A stretch of DNA of 64,000 nucleotides from Gluconacetobacter azotocaptans (GCF_014174355.1 NZ_JABEQF010000001.1:62001-126000); one strand, 5' to 3'; shown: positions 51,728 to 61,591, numbered from the stretch's first letter. Numbers and translations are program-made. The notes: a model not told the origin generated them from the letters alone.

Positions 51728-54163
51728 GTGCGACGAACCACCATCCTTCTTTCCGCAACGACAGCGCTGGTGACGGTGGCGTCCCTCGCGGCACCGGCCC
51801 GTTCCTACGCGCAGTCGGCGACCAGTTCCGTCACCGCGCCCTCGGACGTCGTGCGCAAGGCGTCCGTTGCGTCGCCGGCGCCGGGCACCGGGGACGGCGA
51901 GCGGGATGAACTGGTGATCGTCACCGGCACGCGCGATCCGCACCAGACCGCGCGCAGCAGTGTCAGCCCTATCCAGGTCGTCACCGCGACGCAGCTTGCG
52001 GCCACCGGGCAGGCCGACGTCCGGGACGCCCTGATCCAGCTTGCGCCTTCGGTCGCGCGGTCCACCCGCGTGAACGGCAGCGCCAACATGACCGACGCGA
52101 TCAGCCTGCGCGGCCTGACGCCGAACCAGACCCTGGTCCTGGTCAACGGAAAACGCCGGCATACCACGGCCGTCCTGTCGAACAATGCCGGCCCGCAGCA
52201 GGGTTCGTCGCCGGTCGATATCGACATGATCCCGGTTTCGGCCGTGGACCACATCGAAATTCTCCAGGACGGCGCCGCCGCGCAGTACGGTTCGGACGCG
52301 ATCGCCGGCGTGGTCAACATCATTCTCAAGCACGATACGCATGGGCTGACCGTCCAGGCGATCAACGGCGGACGCTATGCGGGCGACGGATTTACCTCGG
52401 GCGAATCACTGAACTGGGGAACATCGCTGGCGGGCCGAGGTTTTTTCGACCTGAGCGCCGAATATAAATATCAGGACCATACCGTCCGCGCCACGCCGGA
52501 CAGCCGCACGGGCCGCTACGACTTCAAGGATATCGGCGACCCGCTGCAGCAGCGTGGAACGATCTCGTACAATATGGAATATGCCATTGCCGACGATGTA
52601 AATCTGTATTCCTTCGCGACCTATGGCCACCGGCACGGGGAAAGCTATCAGGATTACCGTGTTCCGACGGCAAGTCTGCCCATGTACCCCAATGGATTCA
52701 GTCCGCGCGAGACCATTGACGAGAACGATTACGGTGTGACCGTGGGGTTCAAGGGACGCAAGTTCAACTGGGACTGGGACCTCAGCACGACGTATGGCGG
52801 CGACGCGGAACGGATGGGGCTGATCGACAGCATCAACACGGCGATGCTTCAGGATTTCGGAAATTCGCCGACGCGCTTTCACCTGATGTCGTTCAGCAAC
52901 ACCCAGTGGACGACGGATGCGGGCGTAAGGCACGCGTTCAATGTTCCGCTGCTGGCTGCCCCGCTCAATTTCGCGCTGGGCGCGCAATATCGTTATGACA
53001 GCTACCATATCGGCGCGGGCGACATGGGGTCGTGGTACGGAACGGGTTCGTCGGCCTTTCACGGCCTGAGCTCCAGCAATGCCAGCGACAGCAATCGCGA
53101 CGTGACCGCCGGCTACATCGACATCTCCACCCAGTTGCTGCCCAAATGGCAGGTCGACCTGGCTGGACGGTTCGAGCATTACACCGACGCGGGCGATACC
53201 GAGACCGGCAAGGTCTCCTCGCGCTACGATGTGAACCGCTATTTCGGCCTGCGCGGCACGGTTGCCAGCGGGTTTCGCGCCCCGACCCTGGCGGAGGAAC
53301 ACTGGTCGAACATGTCCGTCGCCCCGACGACGGCCAGCGGCTATATTTCCGTCAATTCGGCGGGCGCGCGGATGCTGGGGGCCCAGCCGCTGAAGCCCGA
53401 GCGCTCGACAAGCTTCAGCGCCGGTTTCGTCGTCAATCCGATCAACAACCTGCATGTCACGGTCGACGCCTACCAGATCGACTTGCGCGACCGGATCATG
53501 GCGGCCGGCGTCTACAGCGGTCCCAGCGCCATCGAGGCGCTGGAGCTGAACGGCTTCACCATTCCATCCGGCATCTCGTCCAAGGCGGTCACGGCGCAAT
53601 ATTATGCCAATGCCGCCAGCACCCGCACGCGCGGCCTGGATATCACGGCCAACTACCTTACGCATCTTGGGCGCTTCGGTCAGATCAACTGGGATCTGGC
53701 GGCCAATTTCAACCAGACGAACATCCGGCATGTCGGCACGGACGGAAACGGCAACGCGCTTCTGAACCTGCAACAGCAGGCGTACATCACAAGCTATACG
53801 CCGCGAAACCGGCTGATTTTCGGCGGTGTGTGGCATTACGGCAAGATGGATTTCAGTGTCCATGAAATCCGCTCGGGGCGGGCCACGTCGCAACTGTCGT
53901 ACTATACCGGGCCGAACGCCTATTCGAACACGCAGTTCATGCGCTTCGTCAATCCGCCGCGCTACGAGACCAATCTGGTGATCGGTTATCAGCTTACCCC
54001 GCGCTGGCGCGTGGCGCTGGGGGCGAACAATGTCGGCAACGCCAAGCAGAAGAAAATTCCGGCGGAGTTCCGCTATCTCGGTGCCTATGCCTACGACGTG
54101 AACATCGAGCAGATCGGCTATAATGGCGGGTTCTACTACTTCCAGGTGAACTTCAAACTCTGA
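51728..54163 (+). CDS. TonB-dependent outer-membrane receptor
   Basis: An 811-residue receptor starting at GTG 51728 with GAGGAG upstream. The signal peptide is MRRTTILLSATTALVTVASL...SYAQS. A TonB-box-like ELVIVTGTRDPHQ follows, then the plug (ISLRGLTPNQTLVLVNGKRR, HIEILQDGAAAQYGSDAIAG) and a barrel ending YYFQVNFKL. It is clearly a paralogue of the receptor at 33.9 kb, whose plug blocks it shares. It sits 224 bases downstream of the tartrate-dehydrogenase-like gene and upstream of the amine operon, so it probably imports the island's substrate (inference). Confidence 0.9.
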   Translation: MRRTTILLSATTALVTVASLAAPARSYAQSATSSVTAPSDVVRKASVASPAPGTGDGERDELVIVTGTRDPHQTARSSVSPIQVVTATQLAATGQADVRDALIQLAPSVARSTRVNGSANMTDAISLRGLTPNQTLVLVNGKRRHTTAVLSNNAGPQQGSSPVDIDMIPVSAVDHIEILQDGAAAQYGSDAIAGVVNIILKHDTHGLTVQAINGGRYAGDGFTSGESLNWGTSLAGRGFFDLSAEYKYQDHTVRATPDSRTGRYDFKDIGDPLQQRGTISYNMEYAIADDVNLYSFATYGHRHGESYQDYRVPTASLPMYPNGFSPRETIDENDYGVTVGFKGRKFNWDWDLSTTYGGDAERMGLIDSINTAMLQDFGNSPTRFHLMSFSNTQWTTDAGVRHAFNVPLLAAPLNFALGAQYRYDSYHIGAGDMGSWYGTGSSAFHGLSSSNASDSNRDVTAGYIDISTQLLPKWQVDLAGRFEHYTDAGDTETGKVSSRYDVNRYFGLRGTVASGFRAPTLAEEHWSNMSVAPTTASGYISVNSAGARMLGAQPLKPERSTSFSAGFVVNPINNLHVTVDAYQIDLRDRIMAAGVYSGPSAIEALELNGFTIPSGISSKAVTAQYYANAASTRTRGLDITANYLTHLGRFGQINWDLAANFNQTNIRHVGTDGNGNALLNLQQQAYITSYTPRNRLIFGGVWHYGKMDFSVHEIRSGRATSQLSYYTGPNAYSNTQFMRFVNPPRYETNLVIGYQLTPRWRVALGANNVGNAKQKKIPAEFRYLGAYAYDVNIEQIGYNGGFYYFQVNFKL

Positions 54164-54169
54164 TCCCGA

Positions 54170-54218
54170 GCCCGCCGCGGCATCGCGGGCGGCAGGGAAT
54201 GCTGCCCGTGGTTTTCAA
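54170..54218 (+). terminator. Possible terminator after TonB receptor
   Basis: GCCCGC (54170-54175) pairs with GCGGGC (54185-54190), and a second small hairpin (CAGGGAATGCTG region) precedes GGTTTTC. The stems are short and the T-run is only four bases, so this is weak support. Confidence 0.3.
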
Positions 54219-54315
54219 TTCGGCATATTATGTGCCGACGTAGGAAAAAACCGGCCTCGCGTGGCCGGAAACCCATGCTCTACTGCACTTCACGACGCAG
54301 GAGGTCCTGTTCACC

Positions 54316-54984
54316 ATGTCTCTCTTCAAGCCTAAATTCGTTACGTTTGACTGCTACGGTACCCTCGTCAATTTCGCGATGGGGCCAACGGCGCGCCGGC
54401 TCTACGCCGATGCCATTCCCGCCGAAGCCATGGACCGGTTCGTGGCCGACTTCGCGGGCTATCGGCTCGATGAGGTTCTGGGCGAATGGAAGCCCTACCG
54501 CAACGTGGTGCTGAACGCCGTCGAACGCACCTGCCGGCGCTGGAACATTCCTTTCGACGTTTCGGTGGCCAACCAGTTCTACGACGCGGTGCCAAGCTGG
54601 GGCCCGTGGCCCGACGTAGCGGAGCCCCTGGCCCGGGTCGCGAAGGAATTTCCGCTGGTGATCCTGTCCAACGCCATGAATTCCCAGATCCATTCCAACG
54701 TGGCGAATATCGGCGTGCCGTTCCATCGGGTGCTGACGGCCGAGGATGCGCGGGCCTACAAGCCGCGGATGCGGGCGTTCGAATACATGTTCGACTCGCT
54801 CGGCTGCGGGCCGGAGGATATCCTGCATGTCTCGTCGTCGCTGCGCTACGACCTCATGCCCGCCCGCGACCTGGGCGTGAAGAACAAGGTGTTCGTCGCC
54901 CGCGGGCATGAACCCTCGACCCCGGAATATGGCTACACCGAAATTCGGGACATCGGCGGCCTGCCTGGCGTCCTCGGGCTGTAG
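54316..54984 (+). CDS. HAD-family hydrolase, haloacid-dehalogenase type II-like
   Basis: A 222-residue HAD hydrolase: TFDCYGTLVNF with the nucleophile Asp at about 12, VILSNAMNSQIHSN (motif II), AYKPRMRAFEYM (motif III Lys) and HVSSSLRYDLMPARDLG (motif IV region). The wording of these motifs matches proteins annotated as haloacid dehalogenase type II that sit in amino-acid/amine operons. It is the first gene of the catabolic operon with the FAD oxidase and ABC importer. True dehalogenase activity is doubtful; a phosphatase or other hydrolase is possible. Confidence 0.85.
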   Translation: MSLFKPKFVTFDCYGTLVNFAMGPTARRLYADAIPAEAMDRFVADFAGYRLDEVLGEWKPYRNVVLNAVERTCRRWNIPFDVSVANQFYDAVPSWGPWPDVAEPLARVAKEFPLVILSNAMNSQIHSNVANIGVPFHRVLTAEDARAYKPRMRAFEYMFDSLGCGPEDILHVSSSLRYDLMPARDLGVKNKVFVARGHEPSTPEYGYTEIRDIGGLPGVLGL

Positions 54985-55039
54985 GACCCGGCTGCGTCGC
55001 GATGAACGCGGCGGGAAACATGGCAACAGGAGGAGGCAC

Positions 55040-56317
55040 ATGAAGGCGGACAGCTACTGGATCGATACCGCCCCTGCCTTTGACGGCGGCGCCTCCGGCC
55101 CCGTTCCGGCGCGGGCGGACGCCGTGGTGATCGGCGGCGGCTATACCGGCCTGGCGGCGGCGCGTGCTCTGGCGATGGCGGGCGCGCGGGTCGTGGTGCT
55201 TGAAGCAGGGCGCGCGGCTCATGCGGCCTCGGGGCGCAATGGCGGCCAGTGCAATAACGGCCTGGCGCAGGATTTCGGATCCATGGCCGGCGCGTACGGG
55301 TTGGATCGCGCGCGGGCGTTCTACCGCGATTTCGACGATGCCGTAACCACCGTCGAGACCCTGGTCAGGGACGAAGGGATCGACTGCGATTTCAGCCAGG
55401 GCGGCAAGCTGAAGCTGGCGGCCAAGCCCGAGCACGTCGCCAAGCTGGAAGCCAGCGCCGAGTTGCTGCGGCGGGAGGTGGATGCCGATGTCACGTTCCT
55501 CGACGCGGCGGAAACCCGGCGCGAGGTCGCATCCGACACGTTCCATGGCGCGCTGCTGTTCCGGCGGAGCGCATCGATGCATGTCGGACGCTTCGGCGCG
55601 GGGCTGGCCGCCGCGGCGGCTAGGCGAGGCGCGCAGGTGTTCGAAAACGCATTCGTCAGCCGCCTCGAACCCCTGGGCGGCGGCCGCTATCGCGTAACGT
55701 CCACCCGCGGCGTGGTTGACGCCGAACGGGTGCTGATCGCCACCGGCGCTTCGGAAAAGGGGCCGTTCGGCTGGTTTCGGCGTCGGATCGTGCCGATCGG
55801 CAGCTTTATCGTGGCGACCGAACCGCTGCCCGGCGATATGCGCCGGCGCATTCTGCCCGGCGCGCGCACCTGCACGACCACGCGCCTGATCGGCAATTTC
55901 TTCCGTACAACACCCGACGACCGGCTGATCTTCGGCGGCCGGGCCCGCTTCGCCCTGCCTGGGCCGCGCGACGACGCCAAGAGCGGCATCGTGCTGCGGC
56001 GCGCGATGGTGGGCATGTTTCCCGAACTGGCGCAGACGCGCATCGACTATTGCTGGGGCGGTGTCGTGGACATGTCGGCCGACCGCCTGCCGCATGCGGG
56101 CCGGCACGAGGGCCTTTTCTTCGCGACAGGGTTCAGCGGGCATGGCACGCAGATGTCGGTTCATCTCGGCGCGGCCATGGCCGCGGCCATGCTGGGCACG
56201 CGCTCGGACGTCGTCTGGGACCAGGGGAGGTGGCCTGCCATAACCGGTCATTACGGCAAGCCCTGGTTCCTGCCGGCGGTCGGCGCCTGGTACCGGATCA
56301 AGGATGCGCTGTCGTGA
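55040..56317 (+). CDS. FAD-dependent amine/amino-acid oxidase, PuuB-like
   Basis: A 425-residue DAO-family flavoenzyme: DAVVIGGGYTGLAAARALAM (FAD motif), HAASGRNGGQCNNGLAQDFG (typical of gamma-glutamylputrescine oxidase PuuB-like proteins), GVVDAERVLIATGASEKGPF and the C-terminal GLFFATGFSGHGTQMSVHLG. The start ATG 55040 follows AGGAGG. It oxidises a primary or secondary amine to an aldehyde with O2 or a carrier as acceptor. A following ABC importer, a succinate-semialdehyde-type dehydrogenase and a GNAT protein give a plausible uptake-oxidise-oxidise pathway. Confidence 0.88.
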   Translation: MKADSYWIDTAPAFDGGASGPVPARADAVVIGGGYTGLAAARALAMAGARVVVLEAGRAAHAASGRNGGQCNNGLAQDFGSMAGAYGLDRARAFYRDFDDAVTTVETLVRDEGIDCDFSQGGKLKLAAKPEHVAKLEASAELLRREVDADVTFLDAAETRREVASDTFHGALLFRRSASMHVGRFGAGLAAAAARRGAQVFENAFVSRLEPLGGGRYRVTSTRGVVDAERVLIATGASEKGPFGWFRRRIVPIGSFIVATEPLPGDMRRRILPGARTCTTTRLIGNFFRTTPDDRLIFGGRARFALPGPRDDAKSGIVLRRAMVGMFPELAQTRIDYCWGGVVDMSADRLPHAGRHEGLFFATGFSGHGTQMSVHLGAAMAAAMLGTRSDVVWDQGRWPAITGHYGKPWFLPAVGAWYRIKDALS

Positions 56318-56333
56318 CGGCGGGGTCCTGACC

Positions 56334-57905
56334 ATGGGCGCCGGCGCGCTGTCCCCGCACTGCCCCGTCTCCCGCCGGGCGGCCCTGGGTCTTGGCCTTG
56401 GCGGCACGGCGGCCATTCTGGCCGGCCCCCGGGCAGCGGCGCAGGGGGCAGGGGTGCCCCGGCGCGGCGGGCATCTGCGCCTGGCCGGGCTGGCCGGATC
56501 GACCGCCGACACGCTGGACCCCGCGCGGATGTCGGTTGCCAACGATTTCGTGCGGGGCAAGTCGTTCTATGACGGGCTCGTGGCGTTGGACGATGCGATG
56601 GTGCCGCACCCCGCTCTGGCGGAACGTCTGGATACCGACGATTTCCAGACATGGCACATCACGCTGCGCCGGGGCGTGACGTTTCATGACGGCGGCCCGT
56701 TGACGGCATCGGATGTCGTCTATTCCCTGAGCCGGCACAAGGATCCGGCCGTCGCCTCGCAGCAACGGATCGCGGCGCAGCAGATGCGTGATATCCGCGC
56801 GACCGGGCCGCTGACGGTCGAAATCGGGCTGGTGGGGCCGAATGTCGATTTCCCCGCCATTCTCGGGATGGATAATTTCGCGGTCATCCGCGACGGAACC
56901 AGGAATTTTTCGTCCGCCAACGGCACCGGTCCCTTCATCTGCACCGGTTTCCAGCCCGGTATCCGGACCACCGGGCGTCGCAACCCCGACTATTGGGGCG
57001 CGGCCGCGTGGCTCGACACGATCGACCTGATCGCAATCTCCGACGACATGTCGCGGCACGATGCCCTGCTGTCGGGCGACGTGGATATCATCGGATCGGC
57101 CAATCCCCGTCTTGTCCGGCTTCTGCGGACGCGCGGGTTCGGGATCATGGAAAGCCCGGTGGGCACCTACACGGACCTTGCCGTCAGGCTCGACCAGGTT
57201 CCGGGGAACAACGCCGACTTCGTGACCGGCATCAAATATCTTGTCGACCGGGAACAGGTGCGCGATTCCGTATTCCTCGGTTTCGCGCGGATCGGCAACG
57301 ACCATCCCATTCCGCCGGAAGATCCTTATTTTGCCGCCGACCTGCCACAACGGGCCTACGATCCCGACCGGGCGCGATTCCATCTGAAACGATCGGGAAT
57401 GAGTGGGAAGGACCTGGCGTTTTTCTGTTCTCCGGCGGCGCTGGCCTCGGTCGATATCGCCGTGCTGCTGCAATACGCGGCCCAGCGCGCGGGAATGGAT
57501 GTGGGCATTCGCCGCATGCCGGTGGACGGGTACTGGAGCCAGTACTGGATGAAAATGCCGATGAGTTTCGGCAATACGAATGCGCGCCCCTCGGCCGATA
57601 TGGCCTTTACGCTCAGCTTTTCCTCCCAGGCCTCGATGAACGAGTCCCGCTGGCGTGATCCGCGCTTCGACGCGTTGCTGCTGCAGGCCCGCGGCGAGCG
57701 GGACGATACGGTGCGCCGGCGCATCTATCACGACATGCAGGCTATGGTGCGTGACGGGTCCGGCGTCTGCATTCCCGCCTTCACCACCAGCCTGGACGCG
57801 TTCGCCCCGCAGGTGCGGGGCCTGCGCCCCAATCGTGCGGGACAATTGATGGGGTACGGCTTCACCCGGTCCGTGTGGCTGGATGACGGGGGTACGCATC
57901 GATGA
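56334..57905 (+). CDS. ABC transporter substrate-binding protein, dipeptide/opine type
   Basis: A 523-residue SBP_bac_5 protein with a twin-arginine-like signal (SRRAALGLGLGGTAAILAGP), unusual for this family but known in some. Body blocks: HITLRRGVTFHDGGPLTASD, VVYSLSRHKDPAVA, GTGPFICTGFQPGI and YLVDREQVRDSVFLGFARIG. It delivers peptides, opines or related amines to the permeases encoded next. The start ATG 56334 lies 16 bases after the oxidase stop, and its stop overlaps the permease start (ATGA). Confidence 0.88.
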   Translation: MGAGALSPHCPVSRRAALGLGLGGTAAILAGPRAAAQGAGVPRRGGHLRLAGLAGSTADTLDPARMSVANDFVRGKSFYDGLVALDDAMVPHPALAERLDTDDFQTWHITLRRGVTFHDGGPLTASDVVYSLSRHKDPAVASQQRIAAQQMRDIRATGPLTVEIGLVGPNVDFPAILGMDNFAVIRDGTRNFSSANGTGPFICTGFQPGIRTTGRRNPDYWGAAAWLDTIDLIAISDDMSRHDALLSGDVDIIGSANPRLVRLLRTRGFGIMESPVGTYTDLAVRLDQVPGNNADFVTGIKYLVDREQVRDSVFLGFARIGNDHPIPPEDPYFAADLPQRAYDPDRARFHLKRSGMSGKDLAFFCSPAALASVDIAVLLQYAAQRAGMDVGIRRMPVDGYWSQYWMKMPMSFGNTNARPSADMAFTLSFSSQASMNESRWRDPRFDALLLQARGERDDTVRRRIYHDMQAMVRDGSGVCIPAFTTSLDAFAPQVRGLRPNRAGQLMGYGFTRSVWLDDGGTHR

Positions 57906-58858
57906 CCCGCAGCCTGGGTCCGCTCATCCTCGGACGGCTGGCGGCCTCCGCCTTTTCGCTGGCGTTCGTCGTCGTGACGATCTTCGCGATCACCGCGGCC
58001 CTGCCGGGCGACGTCGCGGATACGCTGCTCGGCCAAAGCGCGACGCCTGAGGCCGCGGCGTCCCTGCGTCATGCCATGGCGCTGGACCAGCCGGCGTGGC
58101 TGCGGTTCTGGCACTGGGCGGGGGACATGCTGCACGCCGATCCCGGCCGGTCGCTGCTGACCGGCCGCCCCGTCGCCGAACTGGTGGGGCCGAGGCTGTA
58201 TAACTCGCTGCTGCTGGCGGGGGCGACGGCGGCGGTTTCCGTACCGTTGTCCCTGGCCCTGGGGCTGGCCTGCACGATGGCGCGCGGCACGGTGTTCGAC
58301 CGGGCGGCGACGGTGCTGATGCTTGGTACCGTCTCGGTGCCGGTGTTCCTGATCGCGACGGTCGCGGTGTTCGTGTTCGCGGTGCAGTTCCATCTCGCGC
58401 CCGCACTGGCGGATATCAACGCGGTCCATTCGCCGTTGCAGTTCGTCAGGGTCTTCCTGATGCCGGTGGCCACGCTGTCCGGCGCGACGACCGCGCAGAT
58501 GAGCCGCATGATCCGGGCCTGCATGATCGACGTGTTTTCCGCGCCCTGGATCGAAATGGCGGTGCTGAAGGGCGTGCCGCCGGTCCGCATCGTGCTGTTC
58601 CATGCCCTGCCGAACGCCATCGGCCCGGTGGTGAACGCGATCGCGCTCAGCCTGTCGTCGCTGCTGGGCGGCGTCGTGGTGGTCGAAACGGTGTTCAGCT
58701 ACCCCGGCATGGCGGGGTTGATGGTGGATTCGGTCGCGGCGCGCGATGTGCCGGTGGTCCAGTGCTGCGCGCTGATCTTCTGCATGGTCTATCTGGCCCT
58801 GACGACGCTGGCCGATGTCGTGGCGGTGGCATCCGCGCCCCGGGGGAGGGACCGGTGA
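57902..58858 (+). CDS. ABC permease, DppB-like
   Basis: A 318-residue permease of the peptide/nickel class with about six membrane segments (LAFVVVTIFAITAALPGDVA; LYNSLLLAGATAAVSVPLSL; the cytoplasmic EAA-type loop AVLKGVPPVRIVLFHALPNA; GAGMAGLMVDSVAARDVP at the end region). The LGQSATPEAAASLRHAMALD periplasmic loop is typical of DppB/OppB. It is coupled to the SBP and to the second permease by 4-base overlaps, so the importer is stoichiometrically translated. Confidence 0.9.
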   Translation: MTRSLGPLILGRLAASAFSLAFVVVTIFAITAALPGDVADTLLGQSATPEAAASLRHAMALDQPAWLRFWHWAGDMLHADPGRSLLTGRPVAELVGPRLYNSLLLAGATAAVSVPLSLALGLACTMARGTVFDRAATVLMLGTVSVPVFLIATVAVFVFAVQFHLAPALADINAVHSPLQFVRVFLMPVATLSGATTAQMSRMIRACMIDVFSAPWIEMAVLKGVPPVRIVLFHALPNAIGPVVNAIALSLSSLLGGVVVVETVFSYPGMAGLMVDSVAARDVPVVQCCALIFCMVYLALTTLADVVAVASAPRGRDR

Positions 58859-59697
58859 GCGCCGTCGGCGCCTTCCTGTCGCGCGGTGGACGGCACGGGG
58901 CGATGTTCGCGGCGCGGCTGGCGCCGGGGCCGCGTCGCGCACTGGGGCTGCTGGCCGTGTGGTTCGTCATCGCCTTCGCCGGTCCGCTGCTGGCCCCCCA
59001 TGCGCCGGGCGAGATCGTTGACCGCGATGTCTTCGCCGGCGTCTCGCTCCACCACTGGCTCGGCACGGATTATCTGGGCCGCGACCTGGGCAGCCGGCTG
59101 CTGTGGGGCGTGCGCTATACCGTGCTGATCTGCACCCTTTCGACGCTGCTGTCGTGCTGCTGCGGCATCGTGCTCGGCATCGCCGCGACGGCGACGTCGG
59201 TCTGGGTCGAGCGGGTTCTGGGACGGCTGATGGATGGGCTGCTGTCCATCCCCAGCCTGCTGTTCGCGCTGCTGGTCATCGCGGCGGCCGGTGAATCGAT
59301 CCCGGCCCTGATCCTGACGATGGGCGTGATCTATATGCCGGGCTCGTATCGCACCAGCCGCGCCCTGGCCCTGCGGATCGCGCGGGCGGATTACGTTACG
59401 GCGGCGCTGGCGCGCGGCGAAGGCCGGGCCTTCGTCATCCTGCGCGAAATCCTGCCGAACATGACCGGGCCTCTGCTGTCGGATATCGGCCTGCGCTTTG
59501 TTTATGCCGTGCTGCTGCTCAGCAACCTCAGCTTCCTGGGGCTGGGGGTGCAGCCGCCCCTGGTCGACCTGGGGTCGCTGGTGCGCGAAAACGTGCTGGG
59601 CCTGGCCTACGGCGCGCCGGCGGTCGTGGTGCCCACCCTTGTGCTGGCGCTGCTGACGGTGGGCATCAACCTCGCGCTTGACGGACGGCGGCCATGA
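58855..59697 (+). CDS. ABC permease, DppC-like
   Basis: A 280-residue permease starting at GTG 58855, overlapping the DppB-like stop. N-terminal segment LGLLAVWFVIAFAGPLLAPH, the family LGTDYLGRDLGSRLLWGVRY, the EAA loop ALARGEGRAFVILREILPNM and a C-terminal VVVPTLVLALLTVGINLALD match DppC/OppC proteins. With the preceding permease it forms the membrane channel of the importer. It overlaps the ATPase gene (ATGA). Confidence 0.9.
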   Translation: MSAVGAFLSRGGRHGAMFAARLAPGPRRALGLLAVWFVIAFAGPLLAPHAPGEIVDRDVFAGVSLHHWLGTDYLGRDLGSRLLWGVRYTVLICTLSTLLSCCCGIVLGIAATATSVWVERVLGRLMDGLLSIPSLLFALLVIAAAGESIPALILTMGVIYMPGSYRTSRALALRIARADYVTAALARGEGRAFVILREILPNMTGPLLSDIGLRFVYAVLLLSNLSFLGLGVQPPLVDLGSLVRENVLGLAYGAPAVVVPTLVLALLTVGINLALDGRRP

Positions 59698-61520
59698 CGA
59701 ACCTGATTTCGGTCCGGGGTCTGCGTGTGACGGGACGGCGCGCGGATGGCGGCGACGTCCCGATCGTGCGCGACGTCAGCCTGGAGGCACGCCAGGGCGA
59801 GGTGCTGGCCCTGGTCGGCGAATCCGGCTCGGGCAAGACCACGATCGCCCTGGCCCTGATGGGCCATGCCCGCGCCGGATGCGGGATTTCGGGCGGCGAG
59901 ATCGAGGTGGCCGGTCACAGGGTCGACCGGCTGGATGCCGCGGGGCTGCGGGCCTTCCGGGGGCGGACGATCAGCTACGTGGCGCAGAATGCCGGATCGG
60001 CGTTCAACCCGGCGCTGACGCTGCACCGGCAGGTGATCGAGCCCGCGCTGACGCACTGGGTACTGCCGCGCCGGGAAGCGGAGCGCCGCGCGGTGGAACT
60101 GTTCCGCGCGATGGCCCTGCCGCACCCTGAAACGATCGGCGCCCGTTACCCGCATCAATTGTCCGGCGGCCAGCTCCAGCGGCTGATGGCCGCGATGGCG
60201 CTGATTACGGAACCCGAAGTGGTGGTCTTCGACGAACCGACCACGGCGCTGGACGTGACGACGCAGATCGAGGTTCTGGAGGCCTTCCGGGCCGTGCTGG
60301 CGCATCGGGGCATCACCGGGGTCTATGTCACGCATGACCTGGCCGTCGTGGCGCAGGTTGCCGACCGCGCCGTGGTGCTGCGCCATGGCGCAGTGTGCGA
60401 AAGCGACGCCACAGCGATGGTTCTGGAGCGTCCGCGCACCGCCTATGCCCGCCAACTGGTCGAGGCGTGCCATCTGCCGGTGCGCCCCGCACGCCCCGCG
60501 GCCGCGCCCGCTGACGGCGCGGCCGCCGAACCGGTGCTGACGGTGTCGGACGTCATCGTGGGGTATGGGCGCGTGGACGCACGGGGCCTGCCCGCGCGGC
60601 GCATTCTGGACGGCATCGACCTGTCGGTGCCCCAGGGCCGCATCCTGGGCATCATCGGCGAGTCCGGCTGCGGCAAGAGCACGCTGGCGCGCACCATTGC
60701 GGGACTGCAGCCCCCGGCGGCCGGTACGCTGCGTTTCCGGGGAGATATCCTGGCGGGCGGCGTGGGGCATCGCACGCCCGAACAGCGCCGGCGCCTGCAG
60801 ATCGTGGCGCAGAACGCGGATCTGGTGCTCAATCCGGCATGGACCGTGGGCGCCATCCTTGAGCGCGTGCTTGAATTCTTCCACGGCCTGCGCGGCGTTG
60901 CGGCCCGTGCCGAGGCGCTGAGGCTTCTGGATCTTGTCCATTTGCCGCATGCCCTCTTCGACCGGCGCCCGATGGAACTGTCGGGCGGCCAGAAGCAGCG
61001 GGTCAATTTCGCCCGGGCCCTGGCGGCGCGCCCCGATCTGGTCCTGTGCGACGAGATCACCGCGGCGCTGGACCCGGTGGTGGCCGCGGCGATCCTGGAG
61101 CTGATGTCCGAACTGCAGGCGACGCTCGGCCTGTCATGCGTCTTCATCACCCATGATCTGCATGCGCTTCGGGCAGTCTGCGACCGGGTGGCCGTGCTGC
61201 TGGGCGGGCATGTGGTCGAACAATGCGAAGCCGCGTCGCTGATGGATGGGGCGCATCATCCCTATACCCAGCTTCTGGTCTCCTCGGTGCCCGAGATGCG
61301 CGCGGGATGGCTGGACGAGGTCGCGGCACGGCGGCGCGCGACGACACCCGGCCCGGTGCCGCCCGCGGCCGATGGAGGGTGCCCGTTCACGCCCCGTTGC
61401 GGCCTGCGGGTCGAGGGGGTGTGCGACCGCGTGCCGCCTCCCATCATCAACAGCCCGGACGGCCAGCGGATCGCCTGCCATCTGCCGCCGGACGAACTGC
61501 CTGTCCTGCCACGGACATGA
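59694..61520 (+). CDS. Fused dipeptide-type ABC ATPase (DppD-DppF in one chain)
   Basis: A 608-residue protein with two complete ATPase domains. First: Walker A GESGSGKTT (about residues 42-50), signature LSGGQLQR, Walker B VVVFDEPTTALD. Second: Walker A GESGCGKST, signature LSGGQKQR, Walker B LVLCDEITAALD. Both Walker B motifs keep the catalytic Glu, so both sites should hydrolyse ATP. The C-terminal CPFTPRCGLRVEGVCD is the cysteine-containing oligopeptide-transport tail. Fusion of DppD and DppF is common in alphaproteobacteria. It completes the importer. Confidence 0.92.
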   Translation: MTNLISVRGLRVTGRRADGGDVPIVRDVSLEARQGEVLALVGESGSGKTTIALALMGHARAGCGISGGEIEVAGHRVDRLDAAGLRAFRGRTISYVAQNAGSAFNPALTLHRQVIEPALTHWVLPRREAERRAVELFRAMALPHPETIGARYPHQLSGGQLQRLMAAMALITEPEVVVFDEPTTALDVTTQIEVLEAFRAVLAHRGITGVYVTHDLAVVAQVADRAVVLRHGAVCESDATAMVLERPRTAYARQLVEACHLPVRPARPAAAPADGAAAEPVLTVSDVIVGYGRVDARGLPARRILDGIDLSVPQGRILGIIGESGCGKSTLARTIAGLQPPAAGTLRFRGDILAGGVGHRTPEQRRRLQIVAQNADLVLNPAWTVGAILERVLEFFHGLRGVAARAEALRLLDLVHLPHALFDRRPMELSGGQKQRVNFARALAARPDLVLCDEITAALDPVVAAAILELMSELQATLGLSCVFITHDLHALRAVCDRVAVLLGGHVVEQCEAASLMDGAHHPYTQLLVSSVPEMRAGWLDEVAARRRATTPGPVPPAADGGCPFTPRCGLRVEGVCDRVPPPIINSPDGQRIACHLPPDELPVLPRT

Positions 61521-61591
61521 CAGTGGACAGTACCTGCGGGGCCATTCCCGCCCCTTCGCCGATGGCCGGCATTTTCACGGAGACGCACCGA

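Noticed and set aside
52406-53893. 495-codon minus-strand frame
   Set aside because: Antisense to the second TonB receptor; no support.
54854-57899. Two long minus-strand frames (568 and 533 codons)
   Set aside because: Antisense to the FAD oxidase and SBP genes of the coupled operon; basic, low-complexity products.
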